Of a stretch of 64,000 nt of DNA, positions 41,043-51,435 are shown in pieces. The translations under genes and the position numbers were made by a program. Position 1 is the stretch's first letter, and every line of letters starts with the position of its first letter. The stretch is from Nocardioides anomalus (GTDB lineage: Bacteria > Actinomycetota > Actinomycetes > Propionibacteriales > Nocardioidaceae): the NCBI RefSeq assembly GCF_011046535.1, contig NZ_CP049257.1, forward strand, positions 4,526,001 to 4,590,000, given 5' to 3'. The notes beneath the pieces are model-generated. The model worked only from the letters and a program-made list of their open reading frames with translations. It was not told where the DNA came from and ran no database searches.

Positions 41043-42088
41043 GCCTCGAGCTGAGCGTCGACGGCGAGCGGTGGCGGACCCACCTTCGCGCGGTGGCCGA
41101 GCGGACGCCCGGCCTGGTGCCGGTGCTCAAGGGCAACGGCTACGGCTTCGGCCTGCACCGGCTCGCGCGCCGGGCGGGGTGGCTCGGCGCCTCGACCGTC
41201 GCGGTCGGGCTCTACGAGGAGCTGCCCGAGGTGGCCCCCCGCTTCCCCGGCGACCTGCTGGTGCTCACCCCGTGGCGGCCCTTCCACGAGGACCCGGCCG
41301 ACCCCGCGCTGGCCAAGCGGGTGGTGCACACGGTCAGCCGGCCCGAGGACCTGCCGGCCCTGCTCGAGCGTCGGCCCGGCGCGCGGTTCGTGCTCGAGCT
41401 GGCCACCAGCATGCGCCGCCACGGCATGACCGCGGCCGAGCTCTGGGCGCTGGCCCCGGACCTGCGACGCCTCGGCGGCCGGCTCGAGGGCGTGGCCCTG
41501 CACCTGCCGCTGGCCCACGGCGGCCACCTGGCCGAGGTCGAGCGGCTGCTCACCGACGTGGTCGCCGCCGACCTGCCCTCGCGCACGGTCTGGGTCAGCC
41601 ACCTCACCGACGCCGAGCGCGACCGGCTCCGCGCGGCGTACGCCGACCTCGAGCTGCGCCCGCGCACCGGCACCGACCTGTGGCTGGGCGACCGCGGGGC
41701 GCTCCGCGTCACCTCGACCGTGCTCGACGTCCACCCGCTGCGCCGCGGTGACCCCTACGGCTACCGCGGTCGCACCGCCCCGCGCGACGGGCACCTGCTC
41801 GTCGTCAGCGGCGGCACCGCCCACGGCATCGGGCTCGAGGCGCCCCAGGGCCAGCTGGGCCTCAAGGACCGCGCCCGCAGCGTCGCCAAGGGCGGCCTGG
41901 ACGCCGCCGGGCTCAGCCGCTCGCCCTTCTGGGTCGACGGCAAGCAGCGCTGGTTCGCCGAGCCGCCGCACATGCAGGCCTCGATGCTGCTGCTGCCGCA
42001 GGGCGCCGGGGTGCCCGAGGTCGGCGACCGGCTGGACGCGCGGGTGCGCTACACCGCGACGGCGTTCGACCGCGTCGTCGTCAGCTGA
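41039..42088 (+). CDS. Alanine racemase-like fold-III PLP protein
   Basis: 349 aa. The PLP-lysine motif PVLKGNGYGFGLHRLAR (K31; usual VKANAYGHG) opens the barrel; ELATSMRRHGMT and VWVSHLTDAE follow, and the C-terminal beta domain has VGDRLDARVRYTATAFDRVVV. The canonical catalytic Tyr of the C-terminal domain is not obvious in GYRGRTAPRDGH, so true racemase activity is uncertain. Overlap with femX suggests it supplies or edits an amino acid for that ligase. The 3' end overlaps the convergent GT87 gene by 40 bp. Confidence 0.82.
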   Translation: MSLELSVDGERWRTHLRAVAERTPGLVPVLKGNGYGFGLHRLARRAGWLGASTVAVGLYEELPEVAPRFPGDLLVLTPWRPFHEDPADPALAKRVVHTVSRPEDLPALLERRPGARFVLELATSMRRHGMTAAELWALAPDLRRLGGRLEGVALHLPLAHGGHLAEVERLLTDVVAADLPSRTVWVSHLTDAERDRLRAAYADLELRPRTGTDLWLGDRGALRVTSTVLDVHPLRRGDPYGYRGRTAPRDGHLLVVSGGTAHGIGLEAPQGQLGLKDRARSVAKGGLDAAGLSRSPFWVDGKQRWFAEPPHMQASMLLLPQGAGVPEVGDRLDARVRYTATAFDRVVVS

Positions 42089-43468
42089 GGCGGCTGCGCC
42101 AGGGTGCTGGTGCGCACGGGGTCGTGCCGCGGCCACCAGATGTCGCGGACCACGACGGCGACCAGGTAGAGCTCGCCGGCCATCCGCAGCAGGATCGCGA
42201 CCCAGTACGTCGTGGTGTCGCCGCCGTCACCCGGGGCGAGCTCGCCGCCGAGGTACCACCACACCGAGGCGAAGTAGACGACCTCCGTGGCCTGCCAGAC
42301 GAGCTGGTCGCGCCAGCGCGGCCGGGCCAGCGCGGCCAGCGGCAGCAGCCACAGGACGTACTGCGGCGAGTAGACCTTGTTGACCAGCAGGAAGCCGGCC
42401 ACGACCAGGAAGCCGAGCTGGGCCAGCCGCGGCGTCGTCGGCGCCCGCAGCCCGAGCAGGGCGACGCCGACGCACCACAGGCCGAACAGCAGCCACGACC
42501 ACTGGTTCACGGTGTGCGGGGCGATGGTCACGTGCCAGGCCTGGCTGATGACCAGCCAGGGCGAGCCGAGGTCCGGTCCGCGCTCGGAGTTGAACTCCCA
42601 GAAGCGCTTCCACTCCTGCGCACCCGAGAGGTACGCCGGCGCGTTGACCAGCAGCCAGGCCGCGGCCGCCGTCAGCACCGTGTCCGCCAGGTCGCGGTAG
42701 CGGCGCTCGCGCAGGCAGATGACCGCGATCCCGCCGAGCAGGAAGAGCGGGTAGAGCTTGGTCGCCGTGCCGAGCCCGAGGAGCACACCGGTGGCCAGCG
42801 GCCGGCCGCGCGCCCAGGTCCACAGCGCACCAGCGACCAGGACCACGGCGAGCATGTCCCAGTTGATGATCCCGGTGAGCAGCAGCGTCGGGGGAGGCGG
42901 CGAAGGCCATCGCGTCCCACGGCCGCCGGCGTTCGACTCCGGCCAGCAGCCAGGCCGACAGCAGGGCGAGCAGCGCGAAGAACAGCGCGTTGACGATGAC
43001 GAAGCCGCGGATCTCCTTGAGCACCTGCGGGGTGCCGACCAGGTCGCCGACCGGCACGTCGGAGCGTGGACCGACGTCGGGTGACCCGCTGGCCCAGTGC
43101 GTCACCCACGCCGCGGTGTAGGCGAAGTAGGCGATGCCGACGGGGTACTCCATGACCTCGAAGCGGCTGCGCACCTGCGCGTCGTCGGAGTAGGGCCACT
43201 CGAGCTCGACCAGCCCGCGGCCGTAGTAGAGGTAGGGCAGGTCGGAATAGCACATGTGCGTGTAGCGGTGGTCGTCGTAGACCCACTGCCGCTCGTTGCA
43301 CCCGCTCTTCTGCACCATCCCGAGCGCGAACACCGCCGCCGCCACCAGCAGCACGACGCGGGTCGGCGTCCACCACGGGTGCCGACCCGCCCGGGAGCCG
43401 ACCGGGCCGCCCACGCCCTCGCTGAGGGCGGCGACGACCGGGTCGTCGCGGCTCGGGTGGACCGTCAC
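42049..43468 (-). pseudogene. GT87 (DUF2029) mannosyltransferase-like gene, frameshifted
   Basis: A multi-spanning membrane protein split into two frames. The N-terminal part starts at GTG 43468 (VHPSRDDPVVAALSEG; WVYDDHRYTHMCYSDLPYLY, YPVGIAYFAYTAAWV) and reads to FAASP. The C-terminal part (LLLTGIINWDMLAVVLVAGALWTW, GLGTATKLYPLFLLGGI, NKVYSPQYVLWLLPL) is in another frame. The junction is a run of five Gs (plus strand, 42890-42894); removing one restores a single 472-aa protein of normal GT87 length. GT87 enzymes use polyprenyl-phosphate mannose in lipomannan-type assembly. It starts 1 nt after the PBP stop, in the same operon. Sequencing error is as likely as a real mutation. Confidence 0.85.
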
Positions 43469-43469
43469 G

Positions 43470-45920
43470 TCACCAGGTCATCCGTGGCCACCACGCGTAG
43501 GCCAGGCTGCGCGCCGCGGTCTGGCTGGGCGTCGGGGTCGAGCTGGGCGTCGGCGTCTGGCAGCCCAGCAGGTCGCAGCTGTTGGTCGGCGGCGGCGGCG
43601 CGGTGGTCGGCGGCTCGGTCGTCGGCGGCGGTGGCGGAGGCGCCACAGTCGTCGGCGGCGCGGTCGTCGGGACGTCGGACGTCGGCGGCTTGGTCGTCGG
43701 CTCGTCGGTGGGCTCGAGGGTCACCGAGTCGCTCGGCTTGTCGCTGGGCTTCTTGGTCGGCGGCGGCGGCGCCGTGGTCGGCGCGTGGCCGTCGTCGGGC
43801 GCGTCGCCGTCGACGTACGCCGGCTCCGGGAACTCCTCGTCGTCGGGGACGTCGACCAGATCGTGGTTCATCACCGCGGTCCAGGTGTCGGCCGGGTAGT
43901 CACCCCCGAAGTACGACGGCAACCAGCCGTCGAGCTGCTCGTTGCCCTTGCCGCGCACGTACATCACCGAGGTCGACAGCTGCGGGGTGTAGCCGGTGAA
44001 CCAGGCCGAGTCGACCTGGTCGAGCGCGTTGGTCGCGGTGCCGGTCTTGCCGGCCGCCGGACGGTCGATGCCCAGCGCCGCGGTGCCGGTGCCGGACTGC
44101 ACCACCTGCTGGAGCGCGTAGCTGACGTCGGCGGCGATGTCCGGGCCCTGCTCCTGGTCGATGACCTGGGCGTCGCTCTCGGAGTGGTCGTAGAGGACCT
44201 CACCGTTCTTGTCGGTGACCTTGTCGATGATGAAGGGCGCGTGGAACTTGCCCTCGTTGCCGATGGTCGCGTAGGCGTTGGCCATGTTGATCGGGCTGAT
44301 CGTCGCGCTGCCCAGCGTGATGCTCGGGAAGGGGTCGAGCCCGGCGCTCTGGCGCGGGAAGCCGTAGTGCTTGCCCGGGCCCTTGTTGGGCGGGATGCCC
44401 ATCTTGTTCATCATCTCCAGGACCTTCTGCGGCCCGTCGGGCATGGAGACGGTGAGGTCGGTGTAGGCGGTGTTGATCGAGTCCTCGGTCGCCTTGATGA
44501 GGTTGACCGCCGAGCCGTAGTCGTTGTCCTGCTCGTTGCGGATCTCGTCGCCGTTGTCGAGCACGAACGGCGAGTTGCCGTCGAAGGTGTCCTTGAGCGA
44601 GTAGCCGGCCTTGATGCCCGCGGCCAGCGCGAACGGCTTCACCGACGAGCCCGCCTGACCGCCGGCGATGGCCCAGTTGATCTGGGACTTGAGGAAGTCC
44701 TGGCCCGCGAAGAGCCCGCGCACCGCGCCGGTCTTGACGTCGACCGTGGCCACCGCGACGTGCAGGTTCTTGTCGGTGAACTCCGGACCCTCGGGGCGCA
44801 CCTCCTTGACCCCGTCGGCCGCCGCGTCCATCGCCTTCTTGGTGAAGGTCGTGGTCACGCGCAGGCCGCCGCCGTCGATCTCGTCGGCGGTGAACAGTTC
44901 CCCGTCGGAGCTCTTGCGCAGCGTGCCGAGCTCGTCCTTGACCATGGTCAGCAGGTGGCCCTCCTGACCGCCGTAGCGGTTGTCGGTCTCCTCGGGCTGC
45001 CACTTCGGCAGCTTGCGGGCGGCCTGCTGGGCGTCCGCGGCACTGACGTCGTCGGCCTTGGCCATCCCGTCGAGGACGTAGCGGTAGCGCTCGCGCAGGG
45101 CCTTGCGGGCGGCCTTGCCGTTGTCGGGGTCGTAGCCGTTGGGGTTGTTGATGATCGAGGCCAGCATCGCGCTCTGCGGCAGGTCGAGGTCGGCGGCGTC
45201 GACCTTGAAGTAGGCCTGGGCCGCGGCCTGGATGCCGTAGGCGCCGCGCCCGAAGTAGATCGTGTTGAGGTAGCCCTCGAGGATCTGCTCCTTGCTCTTC
45301 TCCTTGCGGAGCTTGAGCGCCAGGATCGCCTCCTTCAGCTTGCGCTGGTAGGACCGCTCCTGGCTGAGGTACAGGATCTTGATGTACTGCTGGGTGATCG
45401 TCGAGGCGCCCTGCGTGGAGTTGCCGCTGGCGTTGTTGAAGGCCGCGCGCACGATGCCCTTGAAGTCGATCCCGCTGTCGCTCCAGAAGGTGCGGTTCTC
45501 GGCTGCGACCACCGCGTCCTTGATGTCCTGCGGCATCTGGTCGTAGGGAATCGAGTCGCGGTTCTGCTTGGCGAACTGGCCGATCTCGGTCTTGCCGTCG
45601 TTGTAGTAGACGAACGACGTGTTGGTCTCGAAGTCGGAGTTCGGGTCCGGCAGGTCGGTGGTCTGGTAGAGGTAGACGAACCCCGCGCCCAGGATCAGCA
45701 CCGCGACCAGGCCGCTCACCAGGACGTAGAGCAGCGCGCGACGGACCTTCTGCCCGCGCGTGCGGACCTTCTTGGGCTTGCCGTTGCGGCCCAGCTTGAC
45801 CTTGGTGCCGGCGCCGGCCACGGGCTTCCCGCCCGGCGCCGAGCCGCCGGCGGCCTTGCCCGGGGGGCGGGAGGAGGAGTTCGGCGACCCCGGCGACCCC
45901 GCCTTGCGCTTGCCTGCCAC
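43470..45920 (-). CDS. Class A penicillin-binding protein (transglycosylase/transpeptidase)
   Basis: 816 aa from GTG. A Lys/Gly-rich cytosolic tail, one membrane helix (~62-85, [25 protein letters not shown] split by Gly), then the GT51 domain with catalytic E141 ([12 protein letters not shown]), [23 protein letters not shown] and [12 protein letters not shown]. The transpeptidase has SxxK S425-K428 (AGSSVKPF), EDSINTAY (SxN) and AGKTGTAT (KTG). The last ~110 residues are a Pro/Thr/Asp-rich extracellular tail with PTTAPPPPT repeats, usual for actinobacterial PonA proteins. It builds and cross-links peptidoglycan. GT87 follows 1 nt later. Confidence 0.95.
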   Translation of the reverse strand: MAGKRKAGSPGSPNSSSRPPGKAAGGSAPGGKPVAGAGTKVKLGRNGKPKKVRTRGQKVRRALLYVLVSGLVAVLILGAGFVYLYQTTDLPDPNSDFETNTSFVYYNDGKTEIGQFAKQNRDSIPYDQMPQDIKDAVVAAENRTFWSDSGIDFKGIVRAAFNNASGNSTQGASTITQQYIKILYLSQERSYQRKLKEAILALKLRKEKSKEQILEGYLNTIYFGRGAYGIQAAAQAYFKVDAADLDLPQSAMLASIINNPNGYDPDNGKAARKALRERYRYVLDGMAKADDVSAADAQQAARKLPKWQPEETDNRYGGQEGHLLTMVKDELGTLRKSSDGELFTADEIDGGGLRVTTTFTKKAMDAAADGVKEVRPEGPEFTDKNLHVAVATVDVKTGAVRGLFAGQDFLKSQINWAIAGGQAGSSVKPFALAAGIKAGYSLKDTFDGNSPFVLDNGDEIRNEQDNDYGSAVNLIKATEDSINTAYTDLTVSMPDGPQKVLEMMNKMGIPPNKGPGKHYGFPRQSAGLDPFPSITLGSATISPINMANAYATIGNEGKFHAPFIIDKVTDKNGEVLYDHSESDAQVIDQEQGPDIAADVSYALQQVVQSGTGTAALGIDRPAAGKTGTATNALDQVDSAWFTGYTPQLSTSVMYVRGKGNEQLDGWLPSYFGGDYPADTWTAVMNHDLVDVPDDEEFPEPAYVDGDAPDDGHAPTTAPPPPTKKPSDKPSDSVTLEPTDEPTTKPPTSDVPTTAPPTTVAPPPPPPTTEPPTTAPPPPTNSCDLLGCQTPTPSSTPTPSQTAARSLAYAWWPRMTW

Positions 45921-46028
45921 GTCGCACGAGGGTACGCACCCCCGCCCAGAACCGCCGAGTCCTCGGTGTGGCGATCCGCCCGTCCCGAGCGGGTCCCACC
46001 GTGATGCACCTCGCCGATGTACCGGTGA

Positions 46029-46057
46029 TTCGCAATCTGGTGATGTATCGCTACGAT
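46029..46057 (+). promoter_or_regulatory. Leaderless sigma-A-type promoter of padR
   Basis: TTCGCA (46029-46034), a 17-bp spacer and TACGAT (46052-46057), then seven bases to ATG 46065. The spacer holds GATGTATCGC, which with the upstream GATGTACCGG could be the PadR operator. No Shine-Dalgarno. Confidence 0.55.
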
Positions 46058-46064
46058 AGGTCGC

Positions 46065-46646
46065 ATGGCACGGCGTGCGGAGACCATCGAGCTGGCAGTC
46101 CTCGGACTGCTGCACGAGGGACCGATGCACGGCTACGAGCTGCGCAAGCGGCTCAACCTGATGCTGGGGTGGGGGCGGGTGCTGTCCTACGGCTCGCTCT
46201 ACCCGACGCTGAAGAAGATGCTCAAGGGCCAGCTGATCGAGGAGTCCACCGCCTCGACCCCGCTGTCACGGCGACCGAAGATCACCTACCAGGTGACCGA
46301 GGCCGGCACCCGCGAGTTCGAGCGGCTGATGTCGGAGGTCGGTCCCACCGCGTGGGAGGACGACAACTTCGACATCCGCTTCGCCTTCTTCTCCTCCACC
46401 GACATGGAGATCCGGCTGCGCGTGCTCGAGGGGCGGCGCATGCGCCTCCAGGAGCGGCTCGACCGGATCCAGCGCGAGCTGTCGATGACGCAGAAGGAGG
46501 CCGACCGGTACGCCGGCGAGCTCCAGCGCCACGGAGTGGAGTCGGTCGAGCGCGAGGTCAACTGGCTCTCCGACCTCATCAACGCCGAGCGCAGCACCCC
46601 CAGCAGCACCCCAGTCCCGCCCACCACCACCGCAGAAACGTCCTGA
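46065..46646 (+). CDS. PadR family transcriptional regulator
   Basis: 193 aa. Winged [49 protein letters not shown] and [15 protein letters not shown], then a helical dimerisation domain ([24 protein letters not shown]). It is 26 bp before ino1 on the same strand; the pairing PadR-ino1 is conserved in many actinobacteria, suggesting control of inositol and hence mycothiol and phosphatidylinositol supply. The mRNA appears leaderless. Effector unknown. Confidence 0.9.
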   Translation: MARRAETIELAVLGLLHEGPMHGYELRKRLNLMLGWGRVLSYGSLYPTLKKMLKGQLIEESTASTPLSRRPKITYQVTEAGTREFERLMSEVGPTAWEDDNFDIRFAFFSSTDMEIRLRVLEGRRMRLQERLDRIQRELSMTQKEADRYAGELQRHGVESVEREVNWLSDLINAERSTPSSTPVPPTTTAETS

Positions 46647-46672
46647 GGGACGCACCGGAAAGGAACGCCCTG

Positions 46673-47761
46673 ATGGGTTCGGTTCGAGTAGCAATCGTCG
46701 GAGTCGGCAACTGTGCGACATCCCTGATCCAGGGTGTGCACTACTACCGGGACGCCGACCCCTCGGGCACCGTCCCGGGCCTCATGCACGTCACCTTCGG
46801 TGACTACCACGTCCGCGACGTGGAGTTCGTCGCGGCGTTCGACGTCGACGACAAGAAGGTCGGCAAGGACCTCTCCGAGGCCATCAACGCCTCGGAGAAC
46901 AACACGATCAAGATCGCCGAGGTGCCGACCCTCGGCGTCGAGGTGCAGCGCGGCCACACCCTGGACGGTCTCGGCAAGTACTACCGCGAGACGATCGAGG
47001 AGTCCGCCGCCGAGCCGGTCGACATCGTCCAGGTCCTCAAGGACACCCAGGCCGACGTGCTCGTCTCCTACCTCCCGGTGGGCTCGGAGGAGGCCGACAA
47101 GTTCTACGCCCAGTGCGCGATCGACGCCGGCGTGGCCTTCGTCAACGCCCTGCCCGTCTTCATCGCCTCCGACCCGGAGTGGGCCGAGAAGTTCCGCGCC
47201 GCGGGCGTCCCGATCGTCGGCGACGACATCAAGTCCCAGGTCGGCGCGACCATCACCCACCGGGTGCTGGCCAAGCTGTTCGAGGACCGCGGCGTGGCGC
47301 TGGACCGCACCTACCAGCTCAACGTCGGCGGCAACATGGACTTCAAGAACATGCTCGAGCGCGAGCGCCTGGAGTCCAAGAAGGTCTCCAAGACCCAGGC
47401 CGTCACCAGCAACCTCAAGGGCGAGCTGGCCGGCGCCGGCGCCCACGACCGCAACGTGCACATCGGCCCGTCCGACTACGTCGCGTGGCTCGACGACCGC
47501 AAGTGGGCCTACGTCCGGCTCGAGGGCCGCGCGTTCGGCGACGTGCCCCTGAACCTCGAGTACAAGCTCGAGGTCTGGGACTCCCCCAACTCCGCCGGCA
47601 TCATCATCGACGCGATCCGCGCGGCGAAGATCGCCAAGGACCGCGGTCTCGGCGGCCCGATCATCTCGGCGTCGTCGTACCTCATGAAGTCCCCGCCGGT
47701 GCAGCTGCCCGACGACGAGGGCCGCGCCCGCGTGGAGGCCTTCATCCGCGGCGAGGAGTGA
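46673..47761 (+). CDS. ino1: Inositol-3-phosphate synthase
   Basis: 362 aa from ATG with AAAGGAA ~7 nt upstream. Converts glucose 6-phosphate to 1L-myo-inositol 1-phosphate with NAD as internal redox cofactor. Marks: [19 protein letters not shown] (NAD loop), [34 protein letters not shown] (catalytic Lys region), [13 protein letters not shown] and [18 protein letters not shown]. Length matches the actinobacterial form. The product feeds mycothiol and phosphatidylinositol/lipomannan synthesis, in keeping with the mycothiol-type enzymes and GT87 in this window. Confidence 0.96.
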   Translation: MGSVRVAIVGVGNCATSLIQGVHYYRDADPSGTVPGLMHVTFGDYHVRDVEFVAAFDVDDKKVGKDLSEAINASENNTIKIAEVPTLGVEVQRGHTLDGLGKYYRETIEESAAEPVDIVQVLKDTQADVLVSYLPVGSEEADKFYAQCAIDAGVAFVNALPVFIASDPEWAEKFRAAGVPIVGDDIKSQVGATITHRVLAKLFEDRGVALDRTYQLNVGGNMDFKNMLERERLESKKVSKTQAVTSNLKGELAGAGAHDRNVHIGPSDYVAWLDDRKWAYVRLEGRAFGDVPLNLEYKLEVWDSPNSAGIIIDAIRAAKIAKDRGLGGPIISASSYLMKSPPVQLPDDEGRARVEAFIRGEE

Positions 47762-47783
47762 CCTCCCCTCTCTGAGAGCGACC

Positions 47784-47817
47784 CGACGGCCCGACAGCCT
47801 GTGCTGTCGGGCCGTCG
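47784..47817. terminator. Bidirectional terminator between ino1 and the 242-aa gene
   Basis: Perfect 14-bp stem CGACGGCCCGACAG / CTGTCGGGCCGTCG with a 6-nt loop, between two convergent stops (47761 and 47828). Confidence 0.8.
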
Positions 47818-47827
47818 TGCTGTCCGC

Positions 47828-48556
47828 TCAGTCCCACTCGGCCCGCAGCCCGTCGAGGTCGCACGGTGCGTAGCCCCACCCGCCGAGGTAGTGCAGCCCG
47901 GCGACCATCCCGCGCTCCAGGCGGCGGTCGTAGACGAAGAAGCCACCGCTGCTGTTCACCTGGGCCGTCGCCGTGCGCTCCTCGGTCAGCGGCTCGTCCT
48001 CGTGGCGGAAGACCATCAGCACCTCTCCGCCGGTCGCCGGTGTGCCGTCGGGCTGGCGCACGACGCCCGCCGCGCCCGGCTCGGGGTAGAAGCGCACGTC
48101 CTCGATGACCGCCTTGCGCGCGGTCCGGGTCTCCACCGACGCCCCGCCCGTGCAGAACGTCGAGCAGACGCCCTGCACGTGGCCGGAGATCTCGAGCAGG
48201 TTGGTCTCGCCCCACAGCTGCTCGCGGTGGCGGTCGATGAACGTCGCGTGCGCCGGGTCGCCGTCCAGCGACTCGGTCATCACCTGGATCTCGCGGGTCT
48301 GCCGGGCCGGGATCCGCAGCCACCGGTGGTCGAGGTAGGTGCGGTAGTACGGCAGGGTCTGGCGCACCCGGGCGTAGATGACGGCCGTGGCGTCGGTCGG
48401 GTTCTCCAGCTTGATCCGGAACCGCTTGCGGGCGGCCGGCGACGCCGTCTCCGACCAGAACCGGTCGTAGTTCGACTGCGCGGTGTTGTCCCGGTCGCTG
48501 CTCTCGTGGATGTCGGGGTGGCCCGGCTCCTCGTACAGGGGCAGGTCGACGGTCAC
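47828..48556 (-). CDS. 242-aa protein of the metalloprotease operon, unknown
   Basis: 242 aa from GTG overlapping the metalloprotease stop by 4 nt (GTGA), so translation is coupled. The first ~90 residues have FWSETASPAARKRFRIKLENPTDATAVIYARVRQ, a beta-sandwich-like strand pattern; the middle has GVCSTFCTGG (a CxxxC); and the end has PATGGEVLMVFRHEDEPLTEE and NSSGGFFVYDRRL, like a carboxypeptidase-regulatory module. No signal peptide or membrane helix. I do not recognise a family. Context makes it a partner, cargo or substrate of the metalloprotease. Confidence 0.75.
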   Translation of the reverse strand: MTVDLPLYEEPGHPDIHESSDRDNTAQSNYDRFWSETASPAARKRFRIKLENPTDATAVIYARVRQTLPYYRTYLDHRWLRIPARQTREIQVMTESLDGDPAHATFIDRHREQLWGETNLLEISGHVQGVCSTFCTGGASVETRTARKAVIEDVRFYPEPGAAGVVRQPDGTPATGGEVLMVFRHEDEPLTEERTATAQVNSSGGFFVYDRRLERGMVAGLHYLGGWGYAPCDLDGLRAEWD

Positions 48557-51366
48557 GCAGTAGTGACCGTGGGCGCCACCCAGTCGACCTCGAGCTCCCC
48601 GACGGCGCCCGCGGCGATGTCCACGGCGGCCGAGAGCCCGAGCGGCTCGGCGGTGACCGGGGGCTGGTCGGCGGCGTTGGTGGTGAGGTTCTTGACCGAG
48701 AACGTCGCGCGCACCTGCCGGGCGTCCAGGGTGCCGTGGTTGCGCACCTTGGCCACGACGCGGTTGGGCTTCCCGCCCCAGGGCACGTTGAGGAACGTCG
48801 CGTCCACGTTGCTCTTGGCGTTGCGGATCTCGATGTCCGGGCTCTGCCACAGCTTCTCGCCGTTCGGCCACGGGCGGATGGACAGCTCGGGCCGGGCGTC
48901 GGAGTCGTAGCGGATCTCCACGTCGGCGCTGTCCGCGCGGGTGGCGATGACCTTGGCCGCGAAGTCCTTGGGCGCGCCCTCGGTGAAGTCCTTCTCGCGG
49001 TAGTCCTTGCCCACGGTCAGGAACGCGCCCTCGGTGAGGACGCCGTCGGTGTCGTTCACGGCGTCGGGGTCGTCGTAGAGGCGCAGCACCATCGGACGGC
49101 TGTCGTAGTTCTGCGCCCCCAGGGGCGAGACGACGTCCGTGCCCACCACGACCTGGCCGAGGGGGAGCCCGGAGTCACCGACCGAGGCGCCCTGCCGGTT
49201 GCGGTACTCCAGGTAGTAGTTGCGCCCGTTGGCGATGCGCACCTCGACGCCGCGCACCGTGCCCGGTGGCGGGGTCGCGCTCTCGAGCGCGGCGATGGTC
49301 ACCGTCTCCACCAGCGCGCCACCACCGAGCGCGGCGAAGTCGTAGGACTTCACCTGCGCCGGCTCGACCCAGCCCAGCCCCATCCGCAGCGGCAGCCCGA
49401 GGTGGGGCAGCGCGGTCTCGCGGTGCATCAGGTCCCAGTCGGCCATCGTGCGCTGGGCGTTGCCCTGGTTCATCCAGTCGTAGAGGTAGAGGTCCGGCAG
49501 GCCGAGCGTGTGTCCGAGCTCGTGGGCCAGGGTCGCGTGCAGGACCCGACCCGGTCGGACCGTCGTCCAGTTCTCCGGCATCATCAGGATCGGCAGGTTG
49601 CGCTGGCCGGTGCTGAGCGTGACCGACGGCGTGAGCTGCTGCGGCCAGACGTAGCGCCCGATGCTGACGCCCGTGGCGGGTGACACCGTGGGGTCCGGCA
49701 CGTTGACGGTGCGCACCACGAACGCCACCGCGTCCACGGCGGCCAGGTCCACGACCGGCGGCCGGGGCGGGCTGGCGGAGGTCTCGGCCTGGTTGGCCTG
49801 CTCGAGCACGGAGACGAACGACGCCCAGGTGTCGGGCTTGGGGTTCCAGCGCCGCGGACGGGTGGTGCCCGGGTTCGCGGGGTCGTCCTGCGTCTCGAGC
49901 TCGAAGTAGTCGTCCCACGAGCCGGGCGCGTGCAGCGGGCCGCGCACGTCGCCGCCGGCGAGCGACATGTCGAGGCGGCCGTAGCTCACCTCGGACCAGT
50001 AGGACCGGACCGACTGGCTCACGCCGCCCACACTGACGCCGGTGGTCATGGCGTCGGACCACTCCGTGCGGATCGGCGCGAGCCCGGCGGCGTCACCGGG
50101 GTAGCCCTGGGTCGTGGTGTCGATGAGCACCACCGCGACGCGCCACTGGGGCGGCGCGGCCGGGAAGACGTCGATGTTCTGCGGCCCGCCGCCGCCCCCG
50201 CCCCAGGCCGAGCTGGGCACCCGGGCGTCGAGCGCGCCGGTCACCGTGAACGACGGGCCGGCGTCGTCGTCGGCCCAGACCCCGAGGACGTCGAAGCGGC
50301 AGCGGCCCACGACCTCCCCCGTGGGGCGGTGGGTCGCGGTCACCACGCCGGTGCCGGTGCGCCACCCACCCACGAGCAGCAGGTGCGGGTCGGCCGGGTC
50401 GAAGGTGTCGTCGCGCGAGGGGGAGACGGCGCCGAGCGACGCGTCGTCGACGGTGAGGTCGAGCTCCTCGAAGTCGAGGCCGCTGCCGGTGGGGTCGGCC
50501 CGGACCGGGGTGTTGCCGCCGATGAACAGCCCGCCGGGCTCGACCGTGAGCAGCACCGGGTCGGTCACGCCGAGCGGGAGCTCGCGCTCGAGCACGTGGT
50601 CGCCGACGGCGACGAGGAGCCGCTCGCCGTCGACGGCGGCGGCCGCGGTCACCGCGGTCGCCGCGGCCACCGCAGGGTCCGACACGGCCCGGACGACGCC
50701 GTCGGCCACGAGCCGCGTCGCTCCGGACGGGTCGACCAGGGCGGCCCAGGTCGACGAGAGCCGGGTCAGCAGCCCGCCGGTCGGCAGCGGCGACCCGGTC
50801 AGGTCGGAGACGACGCCGGTGCCCAGGTCGACCGAGCGGACGGCGAAGCCGCCCGGGACCGAGGCGAGCAGCTGGGCGGCGCTGCCGTCGGCCGCGACGG
50901 CGGCCGCGAAGGCACCGGTGGCCTCCGCCACGAGCGGGTGGACCACCGAGCCGGGCGCCGCACCCAGCTCGTAGCGGTCCAGGTGGGGCACCGGCGCCCC
51001 GTCGAGCACCACGAGGGAGGCCGGCCCCGGGCCCGACTGCACGAAGCCCAGGGAGCGGACCAGCCCCGGGGCGTCGACGAACGGCACGGCCTGGGCACGG
51101 TCGGCGCGGTCGACCTGCGCGAGCCACAGGCCGTCGGCGTCGGCGACCACGAGCTGCTTGCCGGTCGCGTCGAGGGCCAGGTGGGTCGGCGCCGACCAGC
51201 CCGTCCCGATCACGCGGGCGTCGTACACCCCCTCGTCGTCGGGTCGCAGCAGGTCGAGCAGGGTGAGCCGACCGGAGCGCTCGGCGACGACGGCGACGTG
51301 GCGAGACGCCACGCAGACCATCGCGGTGATGTCGGTGAAGCCGGTGGCGACGACGTGGTCGGCCAT
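48553..51366 (-). CDS. M6/InhA-like zinc metalloprotease with N-terminal beta-propeller, no signal peptide
   Basis: 937 aa. Residues ~1-400 are a WD40/propeller-like repeat region (LALDATGKQLVVADADGLWLAQV, HLLLVGGWRTGTGVVTATH). Then a gluzincin/metzincin-type domain has HELGHTLGLPDL: zinc ligands H615 and H619 with E616, and the GxxD continuation to D625. A Met-turn-like LMHRETAL follows and beta domains fill the C-terminal ~250 residues (NRVVAKVRNHGTLDARQVRATFSVKN, a CARDB-like repeat). There is neither signal peptide nor membrane anchor, unlike secreted M6 proteases. The element CCGGACGGTGTATC lies 70 nt upstream, linking it to the sigma/CHAT cluster. Confidence 0.83.
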   Translation of the reverse strand: MADHVVATGFTDITAMVCVASRHVAVVAERSGRLTLLDLLRPDDEGVYDARVIGTGWSAPTHLALDATGKQLVVADADGLWLAQVDRADRAQAVPFVDAPGLVRSLGFVQSGPGPASLVVLDGAPVPHLDRYELGAAPGSVVHPLVAEATGAFAAAVAADGSAAQLLASVPGGFAVRSVDLGTGVVSDLTGSPLPTGGLLTRLSSTWAALVDPSGATRLVADGVVRAVSDPAVAAATAVTAAAAVDGERLLVAVGDHVLERELPLGVTDPVLLTVEPGGLFIGGNTPVRADPTGSGLDFEELDLTVDDASLGAVSPSRDDTFDPADPHLLLVGGWRTGTGVVTATHRPTGEVVGRCRFDVLGVWADDDAGPSFTVTGALDARVPSSAWGGGGGGPQNIDVFPAAPPQWRVAVVLIDTTTQGYPGDAAGLAPIRTEWSDAMTTGVSVGGVSQSVRSYWSEVSYGRLDMSLAGGDVRGPLHAPGSWDDYFELETQDDPANPGTTRPRRWNPKPDTWASFVSVLEQANQAETSASPPRPPVVDLAAVDAVAFVVRTVNVPDPTVSPATGVSIGRYVWPQQLTPSVTLSTGQRNLPILMMPENWTTVRPGRVLHATLAHELGHTLGLPDLYLYDWMNQGNAQRTMADWDLMHRETALPHLGLPLRMGLGWVEPAQVKSYDFAALGGGALVETVTIAALESATPPPGTVRGVEVRIANGRNYYLEYRNRQGASVGDSGLPLGQVVVGTDVVSPLGAQNYDSRPMVLRLYDDPDAVNDTDGVLTEGAFLTVGKDYREKDFTEGAPKDFAAKVIATRADSADVEIRYDSDARPELSIRPWPNGEKLWQSPDIEIRNAKSNVDATFLNVPWGGKPNRVVAKVRNHGTLDARQVRATFSVKNLTTNAADQPPVTAEPLGLSAAVDIAAGAVGELEVDWVAPTVTTA

Positions 51367-51435
51367 GGATCCCTCCCGGGGTGCGCACCCGCGGATCGGG
51401 CGTCTGTCACCAGGGAGGGCCGGGGACCTGCCCCT

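Noticed and set aside
43296..46004. A 902-codon plus-strand frame antisense to the class A PBP
   Set aside because: Low-complexity translation rich in Arg, Gly and Val; the PBP on the other strand has all GT51 and transpeptidase motifs.
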